Under the pieces are notes generated by a model, which searched no databases, was not told the origin of the DNA, and was given only the letters and a program-made list of their open reading frames with translations. A DNA stretch of 64,000 nucleotides from Chiua virens (lineage: Eukaryota; Basidiomycota; Agaricomycetes; Boletales; Boletaceae): the NCBI GenBank assembly GCA_019787685.1, contig JAHNUO010000013.1:682001-746000 (forward strand), given 5' to 3'. The position numbers were made by a program, and so were the translations under genes. Every line of letters begins with the position of its first letter. The first letter of the stretch is position 1. This document shows, piece by piece, positions 56,152-64,000 of the stretch.

Positions 56152-57142
56152 TTACAATGAGGCCGCTACGAAAGCGGCAACGCCGAGGATGGCGCTAACT
56201 GCGGTAGAGAGCTCCTGGCCGCCAACACGAGGTGCGGCGCCGTTGAGGAGGCCACCGGACAAGCCACCGGCAGCTTGAACAGCACCACTGAGGAAGTTCT
56301 GGCCACATTTGCTGGTGATGTTGTTGTAAAGGGGAACTTGACCGGCAAGTAACAGACTGTTGCTCATTCCGGGGGCATAGGGGTAGCTTGACTCGAAAGT
56401 GATATAAGGGGTCATGATTTCCTTAGTGCAGGTCTTGCAGAGCTGAGTGCTTGACTCGGAAGGGTCGAGGAACAAGAAAAGGAGGTTGGTCCTGGCGTAA
56501 GTGGTGGTATTAGGAATGAGGGCGGTGGTAGATCCATCACGACGGACGGGGACACTGGAACCGGAGGTATAGAGGTACTGGTCGAGGAGGGACTGCTTCT
56601 CAGATTTTGCTGAATCGACGAGTGCAACCGAGCCTGAACTGGAGGAGTTGGAAAGTTGGGTGGCACAGTAGTTGCTGTTGTCGTCCTTGGCGCAGATGAC
56701 CTGCCTGAGAGGGACGAGGGAATAGAGGACGTCGTAGGTGGTCTTGACATCTTGGTTGGGAGAAGAGGTCAACTCGGTTGAGCAGGCGGCATAGAATGCG
56801 CTGAGTTGGGCGGTGACGGTATTCTGGGGGCATGCACTGAAGGCATTACTCTGGCAGAGAGAGGCCAGGGCAGAGGTGATATTAGAAGAGGAAGGGGACG
56901 AGGTACCACCGGGAGCAAATGAGGTCAGGGCAGTGGTGAAGGGTTCCGTGCAGGGTATGAAAGCGGTGTTGTTATTTAAAGATTCGAGATAGCTGGTGCA
57001 GGAAGTGGATATTCCGGACGGAATGAGCGAGTTCTGGTGGCAACGATGAATAGGAATTGGACAAAGAACGAAGCGAACATACCGTTTGTGCCAGTGCTGT
57101 GGATACAAGGATGGCAAGGACGGCAAAAGATTGGAAGGTCAT
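56152..57142 (-). CDS. Secreted, probably GPI-anchored surface protein
   Basis: ATG at 57142 begins a signal peptide (FQSFAVLAILVSTALAQT). An intron (57031-57079) joins it to NSLIPSGISTSCTSYLESLN. The mature part has regularly spaced Cys (TSCTSY, FIPCTEP, SLCQSNAFSACPQN, YAACSTE, VICAKDD, NYCATQ, QLCKTCTKE, SKCGQNF) and N-glycosylation sites (NNT, NSSS, NNITSK). The C-terminus is a small-residue stretch followed by a hydrophobic tail (AVSAILGVAAFVAASL), as in GPI-anchored proteins. About 300 residues. From memory it resembles the basidiomycete family listed as DUF7729, but this was not checked. No catalytic motif is visible, so a structural cell-surface role is inferred. Confidence 0.75.
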
Positions 57143-58995
57143 TGTAAAGAACGGACGGGTTTCTTACTGGACGAGCAGGAGGGAGAAAACAAATGCGTTG
57201 TCGTCGTGGAATAGAACCAAACACGACCACACAAACAACAGTGCCTTGTACCTGTGGCTTGACATGACCAGCCAAAGTCTATCACATCGTAGTGTACAAA
57301 TGTCCGTTGGCGCAGTTCAGTCCGAGATTCAGGGCATCCCCTGTGTCCATTCAGATGCTGGCACGACCGGCCCTCCATCGCGCCACCGCCAATAATATGC
57401 CTTTGAATTGCGTTGTAGTTATTCACCTTGACTTTTCAAGTCACTTCCAAGATTCTCTCAACGATCCCGTATGGCATGGCATTGTGCTAGTCCCTCGGGA
57501 ATGAACTTCCCCTACTGTCCTCATTGCATACTGACATCTCCGTGTATATCGTACTGCTCCTCGAATTCTATCATCCCTCGTCACATGAATCCTCTCCCCA
57601 TCAATTTCCGTCTAGACCGAATCTGTCGCACGACAATCTTCCGCAGGTGCCGTTTTCATCCCTCTTATCTTGCATCCTGTCCCCCATCATTCTGTCCGAA
57701 CGCTAGTCCATTTGTATCTTTATGTCACGTTCACACACTATGAGCAGACATGTTTTATGCGTTGCCATCTTTTCCCTTTCCCTGGACGTTCTCACATATT
57801 CATGCGTTCATACATGTATCCAATCACCCGGGTTACTGCTTTCGGTATCTTGGGTCTGCACGCTTGGTTATTTCTGCCTCTTTTTCCGCTTCACGTCTTC
57901 ATCTTAATTCCTTCTTTGTGGGGCTCTCTTTGCGCACCTCATTTTCGGTCCGAGTCTCGGATACACGCACCTCGCGGCACTGCAAGTGATATCGATCAGG
58001 TTCTGGTCCCCAATTCAAACCCATTTTGTATGGTTATCCGGCTTCGGTGTCGAGACACCCCATGACAATTGTCGACGGTGATAGCACCAGATGTGGCGCA
58101 AATATGATCTGTCTAGACAAAGAACGGAACAACGGACGTGAGCCCAATTCAACAACCTTGCAACCCATGTGAACCCTCTCCTTGAATACAGCCCACAGTC
58201 CATTCCCACCTCACGTCTAAATCGAGTGCTGGAACCCTCCACATAGCTTGGGAACGCACATCCCGCAGTCTAGGTCGGCTCCGGTCACACAAGCCCATAT
58301 CAGTCCCTGACCTATCCTTTTTTCTTAATGGCGCCCGCGCACGTTTCCACAGCGAGGGGCTGTATCTCAACGACAAGCAAACTCTAAAAACACGGGCGTC
58401 GCTCTTTTCGCTTTTCACTTGGCGTTTTTCACATCGCACGGAGCCCGAGCGGGTGGCCGTCAGATGACTCTTTCATTTGGCCATCTTCCCAGCGTCTCAC
58501 TTGTGTGCGCGCCCCGCGCGGGTTATGCTACGTCAACACCCAGGGCCTCGCTCGCCTAGGTGATATTGGACCCCTGCGGGATGATGCTACCAGCGACCCA
58601 TCGAAGGCACGCTAGCAGCGCTTGCATGGACGTAACACCACAGCGACGGATGTGACCCGGCTCTGCCGTGTTTATGCGTATCGGGCAAGACCAGGGGCCA
58701 TAGAAACTCCCCCCGTTTTCTATTCCAAGGTAAAAAGAAATCTTGAACTTGAGTTTGAGGCATCAAAGTTAACTCGAATGCACACGCGCAAAGGCACACG
58801 CACACAGCTTTTCCGCGCCCGCGCGCACTATCGGGGCTGTGGCCCCCGCTCTACGTGCGATCTGAACAATTTCTATCATGAAAACGTCTTTTTACATCCG
58901 AGTCATATATAATTTGTCCATTCATAAAAAGAAGAAGAAAGAAAAAGAACACCCTTTGCAAAGGGCTTCGAGAAACAATCTCCAGGCGAGCGTAT
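57143..58995. other. Intergenic, 1.85 kb, nothing recognised
   Basis: Pyrimidine-rich in its first half and with GC-rich alternating CG stretches near 58.5-58.85 kb. No coding exon or repeat unit could be supported. Confidence 0.45.
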
Positions 58996-61150
58996 CTAAG
59001 AAAGCGATGGATCCGTCCCTTGGTCCTTCCCTGCCCCAAGAGGCAGAGTGGTGATATGCAAAACTCCGTTCATGAAATCATCCCCCCCCCCGATTAATGA
59101 AATCCCCGATAATCCTACTTGTGCCGTTTTGGACACGCTAAAGATACCTCCGATGCCTTCCTGACCGGCGGCGGTGAGCGTGCTCCAGTGACCTGCAAAC
59201 GTTGTTCGACTGTGCAGATATCCTTCAAACACCCACGTCCCACACCCATCCTCCCCCGGGCTCTTCTATAAATGAACGAGTTAGGGGACACAGCGTGAGG
59301 GGTCGCGCTTTTCAATGTGGATGGAAATAGACCGTACCGGCTTTCTCGTCAGACTGATCAACCCATCTGATAATCGAATTCGTCCGATAAAGCTATACGA
59401 ACCCCAGGCAGCCTCAAATCGACGGGGTGTCTGCCGGGCACCGTGAGGATCAATACCTCATCAAGACTAAAAGGGGCACACCTCGCCTGTGATCACGACA
59501 TCAATGGCGTGACGCGGGTTCCTGCCGCTCTCGGTCGCGCCGCTAAGGCGGACCGGCTCGTAATGGTAAGTTTTCTCCGCGTTGCCGTCAGAAAACTGAA
59601 TTCTCTTCCAAAAAGCAGAAAATATATGACAATCGTGTGTGCGCAAACGCAAACGTGTGGTACCCACAGTGGATTGCTCTTCGCTAGCGGAAAGATGCCG
59701 GAGGACGTGTCCATCAAACCCATCTTGGGGTTCTACTGGCATGGGTAGCCAGGGGCTGAACGTGGCATACTCCTCGAGGCGAAATTGGATAGGCTGCCGA
59801 CACACGAAATCTTGCAGGACGTCCGGGCTGGGAGAGCCTATGGGAGGACATGAAGTCAAAGTGGCAACCTGCGTCCATGTCAGTCGCATCGCATACCATT
59901 TCCTAATCCGAGAACTCGCGGACCATATAGCACCCTTCCCAGACACCCGTCAACAGCCCAGGAATATACGCCAGCGGTTCCCAAGCATCTGCGGGCGCGT
60001 CCAACTGACGGGCTATGCGATAGAAGTCTTCGTCATGTATACCACTTCTTGATGGCCGTTGCAGTTCTCTCGCGAGATCCGTGTCTGATTCGCGACACTG
60101 TTGCTGAAGGAAGGAATCTGCCACAAGCGGCGTTCTTCTCGTGCTGACCGTGGCGAAGTCAGCCTTAGTAGGACCCTGCCGGTTGGTCGCGACTGCAACC
60201 GCTCGGGTCGACGGGAGATGGGGAGGAATCTGCAGAGGGGTGACCTGTTTGAATGCAAAGGTCAAGAAGACCGAGGCGGTCCGAAGATTAGGTGTCGATA
60301 TAGTGAACCGGCTATAGTACTTCGTATATGGTAAATGGGCGTCGCCCGCTTCATCGCTAATTCGGTGCACAACGGCACACTGACCGGCTCCTCGGCCGTA
60401 CGATCTGCTGGTCGATACTGAGATTCGTCGTTCTGCCGCGCCACTTACGTTTGTCGACAGGTACTGTGATGTGGTCAGTGTGAGCGTATCCAAGGGTCAC
60501 ATGCTCACTTTATATGTGGGCGTCGTGTAAGGGCGAAGTATATTTAGAACTTGATTCCGATCCCCAATTGACATAGAGGATATCTGGTCTGATCATGCTT
60601 CTGAATAAGCGGGGCTCGTGGAATAGAATCTGAATGCGGTTTACTGTGAGACAGTACCAAACACGCCACTGAGACGGTCAAGGCGAAGACACGCCCATCG
60701 GTATCGCTATCGTTGGCTTGCGAGTGCTCACGGAGTACGCTCAGCACCCAATTTCCGACGCCTGCGGTGTGAAGTTGAAGCTCGTTGAGGCCATCGCTTT
60801 CGAGGAGCATGAGGTACGTCGTCCAAAGGTCACCGAGGATGCAAGGGCTGAGGACTTGCGAGAGGCGTATCCGACGTAGCACACTGCGGCGTACGCGAAG
60901 TTCTGAAGCGAGACACGTACGTCGTCCTTGCGCATTGTCGTTCACGACGGGTGTAACCATCGAACTTTTCACGAAAAATACGCGCGTAGAGTTGTGGACA
61001 GGACTTGAGGGAGAGGAGACGATAGATATGGCGACACGAGAGCAGGAGCTGGAGGAGCGCGTCGAGGGATGACGTGGGTGAGGGGTCTATCGTGAAGAGT
61101 GCTATGTGTGTTAGCACGTCGAGGGGAATCCGCTCCAGATACGAAGGCAT
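58996..61150 (-). CDS. F-box protein
   Basis: Probable substrate receptor of an SCF ubiquitin ligase. ATG at 61150. The N-terminal F-box is LERIPLDVLTHIALFT...SLDALLQLLLSCRHIYRLLS, then CPQLYARIFREKFD. One base too many near 60957 shifts the frame. It continues VTPVVNDNAQGRRTCLASEL, LRRIRLSQVLSPCILGDLWT and YLMLLESDGLNELQLHTAGV. Further exons give NQVLNILRPYTTPTYK, YRPADRTAEEPVSVPLCTEL, a Pro-rich exon, ADAWEPLAYIPGLLTGVWEG, DFVCRQPIQFRLEEYATFSP, HAIDVVITGE and GHWSTLTAAGQEGIGGIFSV. It ends at 58996. This long C-terminal layout (ILRPYT, TGxWEG) is typical of a large Agaricomycete F-box family. Some splice borders between 59.2 and 60.0 kb are approximate. Confidence 0.84.
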
Positions 61151-62320
61151 GGAATGTATGACGAAGGACCGGTTTGTACGAGAGTGGCCTTAAATACCAG
61201 AGCCAGGACTGTGCGGCGGAGTGCCGTTCATAGCGTAACCTAGATCGCCGTATCGTTGGATAGGGAACTTGGCCTTTCCTGTTGGGAAAATCATGTCGGA
61301 CAAGTCGCACTGCAGTGTGCAATAGCAAACGCACGTACACATTTGAGATCAGATCTTGTATTTAAGGCATGGTTTTGTTCACCCGTGTGCCTAGTCCTGA
61401 TTTCATTTAGCCACTTGGCATCCCTGCGGACTCGGATGATGGCAGGGACCACTGTAAGCTTACCAGAAGGCTGACACAGCTACTCGAGGAGAAGCGGCAA
61501 ATGACAGATTCTGATATCTCCCCAGTCGCATTCATTCTGCCAAAGCAGGCGTGTGTGAGAAAGAGGAGGAACTGATCAACAAGACATCAGGGCTCACACT
61601 TTTTTCTCGCCACGCAAACTCAGCGCGACAACGCCACCAGGCAGGTCCGATGGGGCCGTGCCGGTAGTGCAGCCGCAGTTTCGATCCGCGAGCCTCGTCC
61701 GGTGTAGGAACGTCTTTTGTGTAAGAGTTCGTCCACAATTTGCAATGATAAAACGAGCAGCCATGCATATGGCCAGTACTTGTCCAGACACGGTAGCATC
61801 GGCTCCCGGTTGGGAGACGGAGATGAAGGTGTTTTTGGGTGAACCCGTAGCGTTGATGTGGTTGCCCTGCGCCGTCCCAAACCGGTCGCATGGAGTACAG
61901 TATAGTGGTGTGCGAAGCTGAGGACCGTCCGCACCTGTCGGAAGCGCAACCTCAGCTTGGAGATGGGATATGAAGTTAAATCAGAACCCCTTTCGGAACC
62001 ATTGCCATGAGCTAACCTTGTTCCCACTGATCGGACTTGACGTGAGCCATCAGCGCAAATGTACAGCGATTCGCGAGCAATGTCGACTTGTGCCCGGTAT
62101 TCCCTCAGGTCGCCGTACGCAGCCAAACATGATATTATTACTCATCCCATACACATGTACTGCCTCGCTGAATTACATTCACCTTGCCACATATCATCTA
62201 CCGTACAGCTACACAATTCACTTGGTTCACCTCCTTTTCTACTACACACAATGCTTGCTCCATCCACTTCTCTTTCACAAGGCCACGTCCGATCTAAAGT
62301 TCTGGAAGACGTCCGTTAGT
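61151..62320. other. Intergenic, nothing recognised
   Basis: A long minus-strand open frame at 61620-62126 (168 codons) has no recognisable motif and unusual composition. It is not supported as a gene. Confidence 0.4.
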
Positions 62321-63305
62321 TCAAAAAAAGACCGAATAAACGTCTGACCCACTCTGCATTGCCGCAACGTCGGAACTCTGGACATAGTCCTCAAATTCCT
62401 GCGATCTTCTCTTGCAAGTCATCCAGGGACACAAGCTCATCCTCTGATGACACACCACCGGATCACTCCTGATGCGCCGATAATAATAAAAAAGAAAAAG
62501 CACGAACCAACGACGAGGGTGATTTGTAACTTGCTGATACCGTAGCCGACGGCAACTAGCTTGCTCGCACCCCATACGAGCCCCTCCATTTCAATCGATC
62601 GGACGGATGTTTCCAGAGCTTGCATATCAGTTGTGTCATCCCAGGGTTTGACCTCCAAGGTGACAACGGACTACCGGGGGAGTTTACGTGAGCAATCATA
62701 CGAAACCCATCAAAGCGCAGCGCACTTTGGCGATGGTCTTTGGCTTATTGGCTTTCTTGGCGTTATAAGCGGAAACTCGTTCGGCCTTGATCCTTTCAGC
62801 CTCCGCGTCTTCTGCATCGTCCTCGCCAAACAGGTCGATTTCTTCTTCTTCTTCGGGGTCGGCGGCAGGTGCAGCAGCGGCAGCCTGGGTGAACGACTGT
62901 CCCGCTGTGCTACTACCGGGCAAGGTGTCGAATTCTGCAGTGTAAGATGTAATATGAGAGTACCACCTCGCGACGTGTGGATAGGTGGAAGGAACTGGGC
63001 TGGTGATTGCTTTGTAGACATGCACATCGGCTTGAGAGGGCGTGTATCTAAAGACGGATGCGGTCAACACGGAGTTCTTTTTTTTTTTCAGAAGAAGAAA
63101 ATGAGATCAGATAGCTAAGGAAAAAGATGTCTGCATGCTGGTGCAGCGGTGTCTAATCGCTTCTTGGAAACACGGACCATAGCGTTATGTTCATCAAATA
63201 TGATCGGCAAAAGAAAGACCGAAACTCTGGATGGAAACGGACTAACCCTTCGACGTAAGACCTTGTGGCAAAGTGCCGCTCGAGGGCGCTGAGGTTAGCA
63301 GACAT
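62321..63305 (-). CDS. EFB1: Translation elongation factor 1-beta (eEF1B alpha)
   Basis: Guanine-nucleotide exchange factor for eEF1A. ATG 63305: [20 protein letters not shown], joined across an intron of about 190 nt to [20 protein letters not shown] and [14 protein letters not shown] (GST-C-like N-terminal domain). The acidic linker is [20 protein letters not shown], then [12 protein letters not shown]. After an intron comes the exchange domain: [50 protein letters not shown] further intron leads to [15 protein letters not shown]. One extra base near 62398 shifts the frame, after which [16 protein letters not shown] follows, the expected C-terminus. As written the protein would end in KIAGI. 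The factor is essential in yeast, so this is most likely a base-call error. The exact last codons are uncertain. Confidence 0.94.
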
Positions 63306-64000
63306 ATTGACGTATAAATCGCCTTGGCTGTGAGGATTGGAATGAGATGAAGAAAAGATCGATCCGACATTTTTTTCTAGTTTGGGTATGTCTGTTTAGG
63401 GTAGGCCCGCAGTGCCGCTTTTGATTTGCAAGGCTGTCGGCTGTGTTGCTTATGGCCCAGCCTTCTTGAACATTTCCGTCCACTAGATACATTACTGCCG
63501 TGTTGAATTAGGGCCCTCATTTCTCGATAGCACCTCAGTTAACCTGCCTTGTGTGGGTCCCAGTCGGTTTCGACGACTAATCTCATGCAGGCTACGTGAT
63601 TCCCCTTTACCGCCGATTAATTAGGCGGCAATCGAAGACGGTATGGACAGTATTCCTGCCAGGTGTCTGCCACAGGTCCGTTTGTTTGATAATCTCTTCC
63701 AGGTGGTTACTTCATTCTACTTTTGCCATTCCTGCTGATGAGGTGGGATTTCTCTCCCCTCTCGCGAGACCAGGGATCGATGGTTGAGGCCCGTTTGCGG
63801 ACTCCTGGGCCTGAGCTATGTTTGGCACTGCTCGCGGGCCATGGCAAGAGCGTTGCGTAATCCTCATCGTGTAGCCTCCCTGAGCCCTTCCCTGAGGCAT
63901 ATACACGTGATTAACTGTCAGGGAGCCGTTTCACCTCAATTGCTCTGAACTTCAAGTTGGCCGTTCCGATCTTCTGGAGTGATATCACATCCAGAGGGTG
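63306..64000. other. 5' flank of EF1-beta; nothing else recognised
   Basis: Expected to contain the EF1-beta promoter. No further gene is supported up to the end of the window. Confidence 0.45.

Noticed and set aside
61620..62126. 168-codon minus-strand open frame
   Set aside because: Composition unlike the neighbouring genes, no domain, no plausible exon partners.
1..64000. tRNA, rRNA or CRISPR features
   Set aside because: No tRNA-like T-loop/acceptor pairing, rRNA core sequence or regularly spaced repeat was noticed. The intron-rich gene structure is eukaryotic.

Overview
The window reads as nuclear DNA of an Agaricomycete (mushroom-forming basidiomycete). Protein-coding genes are split by many short introns of about 45-75 nt with GT...AG borders. 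The gene set includes several STE3-type pheromone receptors, a CRIB/PAK kinase, an F-box protein of a type common in Agaricomycetes, a basidiomycete-style divergent G-alpha and conserved eukaryotic housekeeping genes. I saw no tRNA, rRNA, CRISPR array or bacterial-type operon. Exon borders were read by eye.

Region 1 (0.3-14.5 kb) is a receptor cluster. Two STE3-like seven-helix receptors on the minus strand (R1, 1.5-3.1 kb; R2, 5.4-7.0 kb) and one on the plus strand (R3, 9.9-11.6 kb) lie in a pheromone-receptor (mating-type B, or P/R) type of locus. Between them are gene fragments, a ~1.06 kb element with perfect 27-bp terminal inverted repeats, a membrane/coiled-coil gene of unknown function and a 62-bp hairpin. 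No convincing CaaX pheromone precursor was found. Two unrecognised genes follow (12.1-14.5 kb).

Region 2 (14.9-29.5 kb) is a tandem triplication of a ~4-5 kb unit. Each unit holds an MFS (DHA2-type) transporter on the minus strand and its long upstream region. Copy 1 looks intact, copy 2 has lost the ancestral start codon, and copy 3 carries three single-base insertions. A small MITE-like element lies between copies 1 and 2.

Region 3 (30-35.5 kb) is a PAK/STE20 kinase with a clear CRIB motif. With the receptors and the G-alpha gene at 48.6-50.5 kb, the window holds receptor, G protein and kinase types that act in one signalling chain in other fungi.

Region 4 (35.8-63.3 kb) is mostly ordinary genes: an unrecognised conserved gene, a glutamic peptidase (eqolisin, family G1) pseudogene, an aldo-keto reductase, a secreted glycosidase-like protein, a SET-domain protein, a bHLH transcription factor, a divergent G-alpha, an NHX-type Na+/H+ exchanger, the mitochondrial insertase OXA1, a DUF202-type membrane protein, a GPI-anchored surface protein, an F-box protein and elongation factor 1-beta.

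A repeated oddity is single-base frameshifts, mostly insertions, many in short homopolymers, in otherwise well-conserved genes (PAK, OXA1, EF1-beta, F-box, SET, MFS copy 3 and others). This pattern fits residual base-calling error in a long-read assembly better than real decay. The G1 peptidase, by contrast, has several substitutions to stop codons and is a real pseudogene.
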